Assembly: GCA_001600415.1 (NCBI GenBank)
Contig: BCJX01000002.1
Span: 2,469,300-2,533,299 of the forward strand
From: Pascua guehoae
Lineage: Eukaryota; Basidiomycota; Tremellomycetes; Trichosporonales; Trichosporonaceae
Direction: 5' to 3'
DNA length: 64,000 nucleotides
Shown here: positions 36,066-48,432 of the stretch, in pieces
How positions within the stretch are numbered: position 1 is the first letter of the stretch
Layout of the letters: each line of letters opens with the position of its first letter
The notes under the pieces: generated by a model
Seen by the model: only the letters and a program-made list of their open reading frames with translations
Database searches by the model: none
What the model was told of the DNA's origin: nothing
Translations under genes and position numbers: made by a program

Positions 36066-39000
36066 CATGTCTGCGGTGGACGACGACACGGGAAACATTC
36101 TGGACGGCGTGCCCTTAGAGCAGCTCGAGGTGCGGATGAACCATGAAATCCCGGCAGCAACGTGTTTGCGCTGACTGTTTTTCTTTCTTCTCCAGGTCTA
36201 CCCATTCCCCGCCGCCGTTCTCCGCACATGCCGCCGCCGACCGGGGCCTACACCACTGTCGCCTACTGGAGAGCTGTGTACGGCTGATGTGGTGTGGTCA
36301 AACGCACACTGGGACGGCGCGATGCCGGCCTCGGTCGGCGAGAGTGTAGATTCCGCTTCGCTCGCTGCGCTTGCGGAATGGGCACTGGACGGCGAGGGAA
36401 TCTTCTCCCTCTCGCTCCATGGCTCGTCCACCACGCTGCAGCTCACTCGAGCAACGACGCCGCTGGTGACGATCGTGACGTCCATTGTTCCAGCCCCCGC
36501 CGCACCTGCGCCACCGCTGCCCGATGGGGACGGTGAAGGGCGCCCATTGCCACCGCACCCCCCACGGCACGAATCAAGTACGCCCACCCCGCCCACACCA
36601 AAGGCGTTGCCACCAGAACCAAAGGTGCCTCCATCCCACCCACCATTGCAAGGCAAGCACCATGCGTCACTGATGGCCGAGTCGACGTCTCCTGCATTGT
36701 CCCCGGGCTCGAGCAGCGGCAGCGGGTCTTCGGGTACAGTCATGACGGTCGAGGCGCTCGTGACGCCGGCGCTGGTGACACCCCCCTCTCGGCAAAATAC
36801 CCTGGTGGCGTCGGACAAGAAGCAGGGAGGGATCAGCGGCAAGGACAACAGCGAGCCCACGCCCGCATCGCCCGTCTTTCCCGAGCTCTCACTCGTCTCG
36901 TCACCTGCCAACATTGGACATGCTGAATCGAGCATTGCAGACAAGCTGGTCCCAGACACAATCCCCCGCTCCCCCACTGCTCCAACCGCATCGAGCCCGC
37001 TGCGTAACAGCCGCCAGGCGCCTGCCAGCCCACCGCTTGTCCCCCCGAAACAAGTGCCGAGCCCACACCCCAAACTATCAGCAGGGAGGGACAAGAAGCG
37101 ACCGTTGCGTGTGCCCAGGAGGATGACACGAAGCTCGACACAGACCGAGGTCCCACAGCCCCGGCTGCGCGATCCACAAGAGGACAACTTCAAACAGCAT
37201 GAGTTTGAGGTGCAGATGAAGGCGGCGGCAGCAGAGTATGCGTACCTGCTCGAAACGACAGACTGGTCAAAGTCTAGGTTGGGGCCGTACGATGCCTGGT
37301 CGCCTGCGATCAAGACCATGTGCGGCATCGTGTTTGCGTCCGGGACCCAGGACTCGCTCTTCTTTGGCGACGTGGACGACATTCACATCCTCTAGTGGGT
37401 TGACTACCGCAGTGGCACGTACTAACACTGCAGCAACAAAAACTACGCAAAGTTGGTCGACCACCCCAACTCGTTTGGCAAACCCGCAGCCGACGTGTGG
37501 GCGTCGCTGTGGCCCAACCTCGAACCTCTGGCCCGGAGGTGCTATGAGGGCGAAAGCATATACCACCAGAATGACCTGCTATTATACCACAGGAACGAGC
37601 GCGGCCACTTTGTCGAGCGCTACCACACGTGGAGCTATGTGCCTATCCGCGACAACGACAAGGTTGTCGGCCTGTACAGCATGAGTCTGGACACGACCGA
37701 CAAGGTCATTGCGCAGCGGCGGCTCGAGACGACCCAAAACCTGGTCGAGGAGCTGGCGTTTGCGCGCAGCCGGACGCGGTTCTTTGAGACACTAACCAGC
37801 ATCTTTGAACGCAACCCGCGCGACATTCCGTTTGCCATGTGCTACCGCGTCGATGCCGACGACAAGGCCTCGGATCACTCGCCTATTGCCGACCTCACAC
37901 TGACGCTCGAATCGTCGATCGGCGTACCGGATGGCCACCGTAGCGCCCCCGCACACTGCACGGTCCAGCTCCCACGCGGGCGCTGGTCGGTCGGCGACGG
38001 TCTCGAGTCCGAGGTCAATCCGTTTGCCGAAGCGTGGTCGTCACAGTCACAGCCTCAGTCACCCAGGTCACCGTGCTCGTCCGTGGGCACTGCACAATTG
38101 CGCAACTATACAACGTGCTATGACTGCCAGGAGTGGCCCATTGCCCGTGCCCTCGCCACACGTCAGTGTATTGTGGTTGACAATTGCTCGGAGATTATCG
38201 AGGGCTTCCCAATACGCCAGTGGGACCAGCTGCCAGAGTCTGCAGTTGTGATTCCGGTCACCACCGACGCGTCGAGCGACCTCCCATCCGCCATCTTGAT
38301 TCTCGGACTGAACATTCGCGCAACGTTTGACTCGACCTACCTCGACTGGGTCCAGGTCATTCGCGGCCACCTCAACACGGTGCTCAACTCTGTGCACGCG
38401 TTCGAGACGGATCTCTCACAGCGCTTGCAGAGGGAGAAGCTCGAGCGCGCAAAGACGGCATGGTTTAGCGGTGCCGCGCACGAGTTCCGCACACCCCTCA
38501 CGCTCGTCGCTGGCCCGTTGGACGACGTACTCCATTCAGACCTCTCACCCAAGCAGCGACGGAGTCTCACACTCGTGCAACGAAATGTACAGCGCCTCCA
38601 GCGGCTTGTCTCATCGCTCCTCGACTTTACACGCGTCGAGTCGGGAGGCGTCATGGCGCGCTTTGTTCGTGACAATTTGAGCGAGTTTGTCTTGAGTGTC
38701 GCGTCCCTATTCCGGCAGGCAATCGAACGTCTGCAAATCGAGTTTACAGTCGACGTCGAGCCACGGGCCGAGGACGTGTGCTTTGACCCGGTCCTCATCG
38801 AGACGGTCATCTCCAACCTGCTCTCAAACGCACTCAAGTATACTACGGAAGGCTCCGTCACCGTGCGCGTCACATATGATGACGAGCACGCCCGCATTGC
38901 TGTCTCAGACACGGGCATGGGCATCCCAGAGGCCGAGCTGGAGCAAGTGACTGAAATGTTCCACCGCACGTCGGCAGCCGTCAACAGTGGTGCGAGCGGT

Positions 39001-41883
39001 GCGGGGCTTGGTCTTGCCCTCGCCAAGGAGCTGGTCACTCTGCATGGAGGCCAGCTGATCGTCGAGAGTTCGACAGGCGAATCATCTGGGTCGACAATGA
39101 CAGTGGTCATTCCGCTCAACGTCGAGGAGACAATCGCAGACGACCTCGTGGCGGTGCCGTTTGGCGCGTACGGCCGCCAGGCGGCACGGGACATTGTCCT
39201 CGAGGGTACCGCGGCCCGTTATGGCGATGCGTCGTATTGGGAGGGTAACACGCCATCAGACGCCACTGGCCGTGGGTCGATGAGTTCTGGATCGACCACG
39301 AGTGGAATCTCCCAAGTGACAACCAACATTGAGGAGGCATTCTTATTCGACCGCTCAGACATTCTCCTTGTTGTCGACGACAATCGCGAGCTGCGCGAGT
39401 ACATCAAGTCCATCTTTCAGCCATACTGCAAGGTCATATTGGCTGGCAGCGGCGCGGAAGCACTCGAGGCTGCGCGCAAGTACAAGCCGCACGTCATCCT
39501 CACAGATCTGCTCATGCCCCGCATGACTGGGCAAGACCTGCTTATTGCGATTCGCAACGACCCCGATCCAGAGCTCAATATCACCCCAATGGTTCTGCTA
39601 TCGGCAGTCAACGATGACGAGACGCGGCTCGAAGCTCTCATTGCTGGTGCAGAGGACTACATTGTGAAACCGTTCAAGCGCAACGAACTCATTGCGCGCG
39701 TGCACCTGCACTTACAAGTGGGCAAGAAGCGTGCCAAGCTTGAACGACTGTTCGAGCAACGAAAGCAAGAGCTCGTTTTGCTCTACGACTACTGTCCATC
39801 CGGCATCCTCCGCACCGACTCTGCAGGCAAGGTCTTGTACACGAACGCGGCATTCCGGGATCCTGCGGGGATTACGACGGCTGACGGCAACGACATCTGG
39901 GGCATGTGGTGTGCTCATTGTGACACTGCGACGTGCAAGCGCCTGGGCCCAGTCTGGCACGACGTGCTGTTTGGCGACAAGTTGGCCACCAAGCTCGAAT
40001 GGAAGTGGCTCACGGGGCGCACCATGTCGGGGGTGTTTATCCGCCTCGACAAGGTTAGCCCCGACTCTGGTCTGTCAGGCATCTTTGCGTGCATCACCGA
40101 CATTACCTACCAGGAGGAAAAGCTGCTCGAAGCGGAGCGCAGGCGCATAGAGGCGGAGCAGTCGAGGCATCAGCAAGAACTCCTGGTCGACTTTACGAGC
40201 CACGAGATCCGTACACCCGTCAGCGCCATCCTCCAATGCTCGTCTCTTGTCAAGGAGAATCTCGTAGCCTTCAAGCACGGCCTACACGCAGCGGGCGGCA
40301 AAGGGTTCCACCCAACACGGGCTTTCCTCGACGATCTCGAAGCGGACATTGCTGCTCTTGAAAGTGAGTTGTACCTTAGCTTGTCTGGCGTCTGCTTTTG
40401 CAACACAAACTAACGACAGGTATCTACCAGTGCGGACTGGTGCAAGAACGAATTGCCGCCGACGTGCTTTCCCTCGCACGCATTCAGCTGGACATGCTCA
40501 GTTTGCACGACGTCGCGACTAACATTCGCACCGAGGCACGCAAGGTGCTGTCCGTGTTCTCGACCGAGGCCAAGATGCACGCCATCGACATTAAACTCGT
40601 CTTTGGCCCAACACTCCAGGCGCTAAACGTGTCCGTCGTCAAGACGGACCCGGTGCGTCTTGGACAGGTCATTACAAACCTCATCTCGAACGCGATTCGT
40701 TTCACCGCTTCTGCAAAGACGCGCAACATTACTGTTTCTTTTGAAGTCGCGTGGACACCGCCCGGCCCCGACACTTGTGCTCTACCACCTTCGACTGAGC
40801 CGCCGGTCTCGCCACCTATCCCCGAAGACACTCCCATCTACCTCTATGTTGGCGTACGCGACACTGGGCCGGGCATGGCACCTCATGAGAAGGATGCTCT
40901 GTTCCAGCGATTCCACCGTGAGTGTCATTATGGGGACCCTAAGGTGTCCCAAACACCGGAACGGCCTGCAGACCCCCGGGTAATGAAGCGAGCTACGCTG
41001 ATGGCAGAGGGAAACAAGATGATCCACACGCAGTACGGCGGTTCAGGACTGGGCTTGTTCATTTGCAAGAGTGCGTACAGCATACAACCGCCACGACCCA
41101 AAGCATGTGCTAACATGTGCTACAGAGATCACCGAGCTCCCCGGCGGCCGAATCGAGGTTCTCTCCGAGGTCGGCGTGGGCAGCGAGTTCCGCTTCTTTA
41201 TCCAGGCCCGCACCGCGTCACCCGAATTAACCATTCTGTCGCCATTGGAGTCGATGGCATCGTCGATCGCGTCCCTCGTCCCAGCCTCGGACCCATCCCA
41301 CGCGGCAAACTCCAACTCTGCCATGTCCAATCGGTCCATGTCGACGTCTGGGTCGAGTGCGTCGCCCCCGAGCTCGCTCGCGTTTAGCGAGACATTGCAC
41401 CTCCTCATTGTCGAAGACAACATTATCAACCAGACTGTCCTCAAGCGACAGATGCTTCGGCACGGCATTACGTGCGACACGGCAGACAATGGCCAGGGAG
41501 CGCTCGACGCCATCTTTGAGGCCAACGCCACGTACGCCAACGACAAGGGCAGCGTCCAAACGGCGAGTCCCTCGGGGCGCCGGCCGTTTGATGCAATCCT
41601 CATGGACCTCGAGATGCCTGTCATGGACGGTCTCACGGCTGTGCGACACATCCGCGACGCCGAGGCTGCAGGGCGATTGCCACGCCAGCTCGTCATTGCC
41701 CTCACTGGCAACGCGCGCCAGGGCCAGATTGACCAAGCAAAGGAGGCGGGGATGGACCACGTCGTGCTCAAGCCGTACAAGCTCCCCCGACTGCTCGCCA
41801 AGATTCGCGAGGCAGTCGCCAAGTGTGCGGGCGAGAGCGAGGCGTCGAGTAGCGACTCGTGTGGCCAAGACCCCGTGCTCTAG
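36066..41883 (+). CDS. Tandem double hybrid histidine kinase (PAS/GAF-HK-REC-PAS-HK-REC)
   Basis: Two-component sensor feeding a phosphorelay (Ypd1, then response regulators). About 1,865 residues, start MSAVDDDTGNILDG. A Ser/Pro-rich N-terminal region (to about residue 350) is followed by a PAS-like sensor (WSKSRLGPYDAWSPAI; an intron near 37395-37432 joins HIL to YNKNYAKLV) and a GAF-like segment. HK1: phospho-His in FSGAAHEFRTPLTL (about residue 770), N box NLLSNALKYT, G boxes DTGMGIP and SGAGLGLALA. REC1: VVDDN, phospho-Asp in VILTDLLMPRMTG (about 1110), Lys in YIVKPF. A PAS segment (YDYCPSGILRTDSAGKVLYT) follows. HK2: FTSHEIRTPVSAIL (about 1340), NLISNAIRFT, DTGPGM, GGSGLGLFIC. REC2: LIVEDNIINQTVL, ILMDLEMPVMDG (about 1770), VLKPYK. 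All catalytic and phospho-acceptor residues are intact in both modules. The architecture matches Cryptococcus Tco2; orthology is inference. Confidence 0.96.
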
Positions 41884-42292
41884 CCGTACCCAACCTCCAA
41901 CTTACAACCTACAACACCGTTCTCAAGTCTCGCCACCACCACCATGGCATCATGTTCATATCGGGTTCATTCACCAACACCCCAAGCCAAACCCAAACTA
42001 GTTGCCAATACCACCCGACGTCGATGACCCATTGTCGATATTCGCCCTTCGCTTTTCGTCTCTTCAATCTTGGGGCTCCCACTTGAACGGACCGACACGT
42101 GTCCCGTTCCGATACCAGTATAATGTATTGCATGTATCAGTCGCCTGTGCGTATCTACTCTGTGTTTCTGCAGAGAGGAAGGGACGGCTGTAGCACTCAT
42201 TAATGTGGCTACCATCTTGAACACGATAACTGTACAGAAAATGGTACGCTGCTGCCTACCACCGACTCTCTCGCCGCCGGTCTTTACGCTTT
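41884..42292. terminator. Convergent 3' ends of the histidine kinase and CRAL-TRIO genes
   Basis: A 409-bp spacer between facing stop codons. No other gene; must contain both polyadenylation regions. Confidence 0.5.
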
Positions 42293-43674
42293 CTAGGCCG
42301 TGCCGGGAGAAACCTTGAACAGGCGCTCCTCACGTCCGACCTGGGGACCGTCGAGTTTGCGCCAGCGCTGGAGGGCGTCCTCGCGGCGCTCCTGGCACAG
42401 CTTGAGCAAGGCCGGGTAGTAGGTGTCGTGGTCGTAGGTCCAGTCGAGCGAGCCGCCGCACTCCTTGAGCAAGCCGTCGGCCTTGAAGTCGCCGGCCTTG
42501 ATGGCGTCCTCGCCATTGACCGTCTTGATCTTGCTCGTGGTGCGGGCCGACATGAAGGGCCAGAGCAGGTTGATGAACATTTTAATCGCCCACGGCATGC
42601 GCATAAAGTACGTGTTGGCCATCTGCTCGGGCGCGTGTGCCTCCATGTTTGCAATGTTTTCCTTGGACACGCTCAGCGTCATGTTGTCGCCCTTGCGGTC
42701 GCCGCCAAAGAAGTAGACGATAATCATTGTGCTGCGTGGTGTGAGTCTTAGTTTGGCAGCACTGTGAGCGGCCCCTCGCCTGCCCCAAAGACTCACGTCA
42801 CGCCATCGGCCATGAGGTCGGTCGCGCGGTTGACAACATACGACTGCCATCAGCTCCCCACCCCGCGCCCATCGTCCCGCTCACGTTTGGAAGCGACCGG
42901 CGCTCGGCACTGGGCACCTGGTCCTTCTTGGGGAAAAAGTAGATGATGGGCCGGTTTCCCGGGTCAAACCCGAGCACGAATGCCTGGCCATACTGCAGCT
43001 GTTGCACCATTAGCTCTGACACCCGAGACCTGAGACCATGCTCGCCCGCACGGCCCCAGCACCACCCACATCCTTCTTGACGTTGGCCGCGAGACCCTCG
43101 ACGTCATCGACCCCGACGTCGCGCCGCCACACGACCGTCTTCTCGAGCGCGGCAATCGTCGCGTCGGCCGTCTCGTGGACTGGGAGATTAGATGGGGATC
43201 TGGGATCTGGAAAGCCAAGGCGATATTTCGGCACGGCGACGTACCGTCAAGGAAGCTGTGACGTCAGTCGGGGGTGATCTCATCAAGAGCCAAAACGAAA
43301 AAAAAAGCAAAGCAGGCACGACGTACCGGAGGATAGCCTCTTGCGACTAGGACAGAGTCAGCCGCGCTCACGTACTGCGCACTCTGCCGAGGATGACAAC
43401 TAGGCCGGCGCATGGCCATGGCGACAGTGCACGCATGCTGCTGCGCGCAGGCTGGCCCCTGCAGGCCTGCAGGCCAACTCACAAGGAACATCTTCTCGCG
43501 CTCGGTGAGCGGCGTCTTGTCGCTCTTGCCCGCGCCCGAGGGGAGGGCGAACCCGGCGGCCTCAAAGTGGTCGACGACGGCCTTGATGTTGGCCTTTTCC
43601 TCGGCGGTGAGGACGGGCGGGGCCGTCTTGCGCGGCTTGGGCGTGAGGAGCTGCGTCAGGGACTGCTTGGTCAT
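42293..43674 (-). CDS. CRAL-TRIO (Sec14-like) lipid-transfer domain protein
   Basis: Phosphatidylinositol/lipid-binding protein of the Sec14/Pdr16 class, around 330-350 residues, cut by several short introns. The N-terminus MTKQSLTQLLTPKPRKTAPP is followed by a helical CRAL-TRIO-N region (TAEEKANIKAVVDHFEAAGF, LTEREKMFL). Mid exons contain ATIAALEKTVVWRRDVGVDD. The lipid-binding core has QAFVLGFDPGNRPIIYFFPK, TTMIIVYFFGG, MANTYFMRMPWAIKMFINLL and WPFMSARTTSKIKTV, the last being the usual gate-helix and strand region. The protein ends FKVSPGTA. The start at 43674 is the first Met of the open frame. It probably moves or senses phospholipids at membranes; the specific ligand is not deducible. 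Confidence 0.87.
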
Positions 43675-43992
43675 GGCGGTGGTGGTGGTTGGGATGGGTA
43701 GATGGAACAATGGGCAATGGGCAATGGGCAAGTTCAAAGGTGGGGTGGGCTGGGAATATACAGTGGCAACAACGAGTCTTGTAGCCGTAAATACCGACGG
43801 CTGGGTGGGTCGAGTATATACCGGCCGAGGCCAGCTCGAGGTCAAGGTCGCGCTCGAGGTCGTGCGTTACCGAGCGTACGTCTTGTTCGGCAGACAAGCC
43901 CGGATCGCGCTCGCGGCGGATATGATATGGATATGATATGCGGATGCGATCTAGGCAAAAGCGGCAGGCACAAACAAACGCACGCTTCGTGC

Positions 43993-44015
43993 GGGGGGGG
44001 GGGGGGGGGGGGGGG
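43993..44015. repeat. Homopolymer G run (23)
   Basis: Uninterrupted run of 23 G, upstream of the CRAL-TRIO gene. Length may be imprecise because such runs are difficult to sequence. Confidence 0.95.
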
Positions 44016-45393
44016 TGGTCCCAGCGACCAAACTTGGGACATGCGGCGACTACGACGACAGTTCGACATTTGACGGGCAATGACGACCTTTGCCCTTGGT
44101 CCTCGTGGTGCCCCGATTGTCAGAAACGCGTCCACTGCGCCACTGGCCACTGGGCCACTGCCAAACTGCGAAACCCACGCTTCTGGACGGCCCTGGCGCC
44201 AGCCGGTTGGTCGAGTGCTAGGGCACGCTAGGCTAGGGCAGGGAGCAAAGTCTCGAGACGGCGCTCGGCCACCATGTGGACGTGCTGCGTGCTGGCGGTG
44301 CTGGGCATGTGCACCACGCGGCATGTGCTGGCCGCTACAGGCGTTTCCGAGACGGCTAGTAGACGTGCCGGCGTGCGACGGCGTGCCCAGCGTGCCCAGA
44401 GTGTCCATCGCCGAGGCGCCACCGCCGTCCCAGGGGGCTCCATAAGCCACTGCCGCCAGCGTTCCCCCGAGAAATCCGGAGTCTGGCGGGTTCAGCACCA
44501 CCAATTAGCCGTGCCCGTGCCCAGCCTTGCCAGGTGGTGCCGCCTGTCGCTGCGGTCGTGCGTCGTCCATCGTGCGTGGCTTGGCATGCAGTGCCGAGCA
44601 AACTTATCGCGTGGATGCGCTGTGGGCTAGTGGAGTGGGTTCATGTCAGACCATCTTGGCTGCCACCCTTGGCTCAGTCCCCGCCCGCCAGGCGAGCACA
44701 GCTGTGCTGGTGACGTCGTCTCGCCTGTCCCTGCGAGGCTGGAGGCAGCCGGCGGCCCCGGGTGCGGGGTCGCCGATAGTGCATGGTAGCGTCAGGTCGA
44801 CCCCGCTGGCGCCGGAGGATCGGGACCACGCAAGGTGGTGCGGTATGCACAGCCAGAGCACCGCGCCGCAATGACTTGGGTCTGACTTTGGGTCTTGAAG
44901 GCTTTACCGAAAGCCGGTGCGTGCGAGGTTGATGACTGCCCCTTTGGTTTGGTGTGGACCCCGTGCGACATGGTGCTACCGATCTACCGAATGCGTCTGT
45001 GGAGTGGACATGTGGTTCACCTCGTGTCACTTCGAATGAGAAATGACGCTTGTCCTATCCCGTGACTTGCTTGTCATGCGCCGACATGTGGACGTCAAAG
45101 TATCCTCTGAACATAAATCAGGCGCGCCATCAAGATCGGGCTTTTCTCTCTGCTTGCCCTCGGAAGCGGCATCAACACTGCCATTTACCTGCAGTCATCC
45201 AACTCCTGTCGTGCGGGAAATGCCCGCCCAGATCCACTACTGCCCAGAGATGTACCACCCAAGTCACGCGTTACTGCTGAATCTCGGTGAGACACGGCGG
45301 GCAAAGCTCTGTGAGACAACCAGCTCGAGTTGATGGTGCAAGAAGAAGCCTGATTGGTCGAGTGGCCAGTGGTGAGCGACGCTTTACCCAGCG

Positions 45394-45433
45394 CTTGGGA
45401 CTGTCGTGCATTCCTTGGGACTGTCGTGCATTT
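45394..45433. repeat. 20-bp tandem duplication
   Basis: cttgggactgtcgtgcattc is followed directly by a near-identical second copy (one base differs). Confidence 0.85.
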
Positions 45434-46166
45434 CGATCTCGAGCTAGGGCGCACTCACACTCCGTCCCCGAGCACCTGGGGTGGAAGCCTAGCGTTGATC
45501 GTCGATGCTGACATCGCAGCGAGTTGTCTACAGCCTCCGTCAACAAGGTCCGTTAACAGGCGTAGGGATGCCGTGGCATGCTGCTCTGAGGTACTGCTCA
45601 GATGAGCGTTCGGCAGCACGAGACAAGTATCACCCTCCGCCACTTAACGGACCTTTTTGACGGAGGCTGTACCATGCCAGTCGATTGTGTCAGCCCCAAT
45701 GGCAAGTTGACTGAGTCGATGATCCTTTGGCGAGAGGAGGCTCCTTAGACCTTTTACACTAACGTTCGCTTTGAACTGGCCCTCAGTCGCGGAGGTAGAA
45801 CTGACCTGCAGCTTCAATGTAGGTCTTAGAGTGGGTCCTAGGAGTCGGCCGCCGGCGCAGCGACTTTCGCTCATACTTCAGAGGAATGGCTCATGGCAAA
45901 ATCGCACATCACGAACAAAGTTTGGGAATACTCCACTGTCAGCGAAAAATCTTGCAGACGACTGGCGAGGGTCTTGGAGCTGTCCGCGATATGATTCACT
46001 GGATATAGATGTTTTTGACGTCGAAAAGTGAGTTGAAGGCATCATGACGCCTCAAACCTGATGATGGTGAGGGAGCAGACCATCCCGACGCCCAGTCACG
46101 CCATTGTCACAAGGCCCACCCCAGCTGATATCGGCGAATTATCGGATCGGATAAGACACCCATGCA

Positions 46167-46172
46167 TATAAG
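46167..46172 (+). promoter_or_regulatory. TATA-like element of the sulfatase gene
   Basis: tataag within catgcatataagtc. It lies 23 bp before an ATG at 46190 but 53 bp before the ATG at 46220, which favours the second ATG as the true start. Confidence 0.5.
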
Positions 46173-46219
46173 TCTTGCTCCCCAGCAGCATGGCCACTCA
46201 CCCCATCCCGCATACCAAA

Positions 46220-48432
46220 ATGCTCTGCACGACTGTGGGAGTCATCTCCCTCGCCCTCGCAGCGGGTGTCGCCGCAGCGTCCCAAAAGCCCAACATTGTT
46301 TTGATCCGTGAGGCACCTTGTCAAACCAACCAACACTTTTGTCCAAATACCTAACCCATCCCCCGCAGTGACCGACGACCAGGACAAGCACACTCTGGAC
46401 AAGCGGCACTGGCTGCCCCGTATCCACAAGCACCTCGTCGACGAGGGCGTGCTGTACGACAACTTTTTCACCCCCGTCTCGGTGTGCTGCCGTCGCGTGT
46501 CTCTCTCCTCCGCACCCAGCATGCGCACAACCACAACATTACCTTTGTGTCGCAACCATGGGGCGGGTGGGAGATCTTCAACCAGTACGGATACGTGGGG
46601 CACACCCTCCCGGACCACCTCCAGGCTGCAGGCTACAGCACGTACTATACTGGCAAGTACATGTGAGTGTGAAATGTGGTGGCAGTGCGTCGGAACTGGG
46701 GCTGATGAGCAGGAACGACCACACTTCCGAGAACTGTGAAAAGCTTCCCGTGTCTGGATTCGTGAGTAGCGTGTATATACCTGCTCCACACACTGACACG
46801 GCCACAGACGTCGTCGGACATTCTGGTCGACCCGTACACGTACGACTACTGGAACCCAGGCTTCTCGCGCGATAGTGGGTCGAACCATCGCAAGCACCTA
46901 CCTGACGCCAGACGGCCCCGTCGAGGTCTTCAAGGGCCAGTACTCGACTGACCTTGTCCGCGACCGTGCGGTCAACTACCTCGACGACGCGCTGGCCGAG
47001 GACAAGCCATTTTTCCTGGGTATCGCACCAATTGCTTCCCATTCGTGTAAGTCGCCAGCGGCCAGCGTGCCACTTGTGCACTTGTGAGGAAAGCAAGCCA
47101 GGCCGCGCACGGAATTCGGCTTGATTCAGTTCGATTCGGTTGCATCCACACCGCCCGAACAAGCTGACCAGCAGGGATCAACTACAACGGGCTCGACATT
47201 CCCGAAGACGGCGAGATTGGCACGTTTGTCTCCAATATCCCCCCCGGTGCACCTCGCCACGCGAGCCTGTTCCCGGTCGAGCAGATTCCCCGCACCGAGT
47301 CGTTCAACCCCGACACGCCCCAGGGTGTATCGTGGGTCAAGCACCTGCCCAAGCTCAATGACACGCAGGTCGCGTACCTCGACGACTTTTACCGCGGCCG
47401 TCTCCGGTCGCTGCAGGCGGTCGACGAGCTGGTCGAAGACGTGGTCAAGAGGCTCGAGGCCGCGGGCCAGCTCGACAACACGTACATTTTCTACACGTCG
47501 GATAACGGCTACGCCCTCGGCACACACCGCCGACAGCCGGGCAAGACGCTCGGGTTTGAAGAGGACATTCATGTGCCGTTTATCGCCCGTGGCCCCGGCA
47601 TCCCCAAGGGCGTGTTCGACACGCTGTCGTCGTACGGCATGGTCGACCTCTCGCGCACCATCCTCGAGATTGCCGGCGCACACTCGGACTATGAGAACGA
47701 CGGCGTGAGGATCAACCTCCACCAGAGCGACGAGGTCGTCGCAGAGCACGCCAACGCCCGCCACTCTATCAGCGAGTACTGGGTCCTGGGTGTCGAGGAA
47801 GGTGTCTACGGCGGCACATTCCACACCAACAACAGTGAGTCAAGAGTGGGGCGGCGTGTTTCCAGAATCGACAGTGAGCTGACACCGCAGCATACCGCAC
47901 AGTGCGCGTGCACGACGAGGTGGCAGGCAAGCCCGTGACGTACAGCTACAGCGTGTGGTGCACTGGCGAGCGCGAGCTGTACGACCTCGTCTCGGACCCG
48001 CACCAGGTCCGCAACCTGCTCGCCCCGCTCAACGATGTCGGCCCATTTGCGCCGTTCACCGCCGAGGTCGACGGGGCACCCGTCCTCTCCGCCCGCCAGC
48101 AGCGCCTGCTGGACCGCCTCGACGCGCTCGTCCTCGTCCTCAAGACGTGCAAGGGCGTGACGTGCCACAAGCCCTACTCGGCCTTGTTTCCCGAGCTCTC
48201 GGCCGGCGAGGAGGTCTACAAGCTGTCCCAGGCGGCCGACGCACGCTTTGACGACTACTTTAACCGCCTGCCAAAGGTCCGCTTTAGCTCGTGCGCGCTC
48301 GGGTTCCAGAGCCGCCTGGAGAAGCCAGAGTGGAAGGACGACTGGGCGTTTGCGGGCGATGGCGCCGCGGGTGTTGCCGGTCTCGCGAGTCTCGCCGGCG
48401 AGGCCCTCGGTGCTGGTCTCGGCCTCATCTAA
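46220..48432 (+). CDS. Secreted sulfatase with frameshift in the active-site motif
   Basis: Arylsulfatase-family hydrolase that would remove sulfate from organic sulfate esters outside the cell. MLCTTVGVISLALAAGVAAA is a signal peptide; an in-frame ATG at 46190 lies upstream. The metal-binding start is NIVLILTDDQDKHTLDKRHW (intron after ATCC). Next comes the signature that should read C-x-P-S-R, whose Cys becomes formylglycine: the frame reads VSVCC and then shifts, with LPSRVSLLRTQHAHNHN in the -1 frame (junction 46485-46495). One base is missing there. Everything after is well preserved: HTLPDHLQAAGYSTYYTGKY, YDYWNPGFSRDNGPVEVFKG (38-nt intron near 46874-46911), NTYIFYTSDNGYALG and KTLGFEEDIHVPFIARGPGI. 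The protein ends GAGLGLI, about 610 residues if the shift is ignored. It is either a sequencing error or a recently inactivated gene. Confidence 0.88.

Larger units (their letters stand above)
43675..46166. other. Gene-free region with poly-G tract
   Basis: About 2.5 kb. Contains a 23-G run (43993-44015) and a 20-bp tandem duplication at 45394-45433. Several short open frames exist on both strands, but none carry family motifs or plausible splice sites. A degenerate or lineage-specific gene cannot be excluded. Confidence 0.5.

Noticed and set aside
36198..37382. 394-codon open frame on the minus strand
   Set aside because: Antisense of the Ser/Pro-rich part of the histidine kinase.
46872..46915. 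A second frameshift in the sulfatase
   Set aside because: A 38-nt intron (donor gtgggtcg, acceptor gacgccag) joins FSRD to NGPVEVFKG in frame, so no frameshift is needed.
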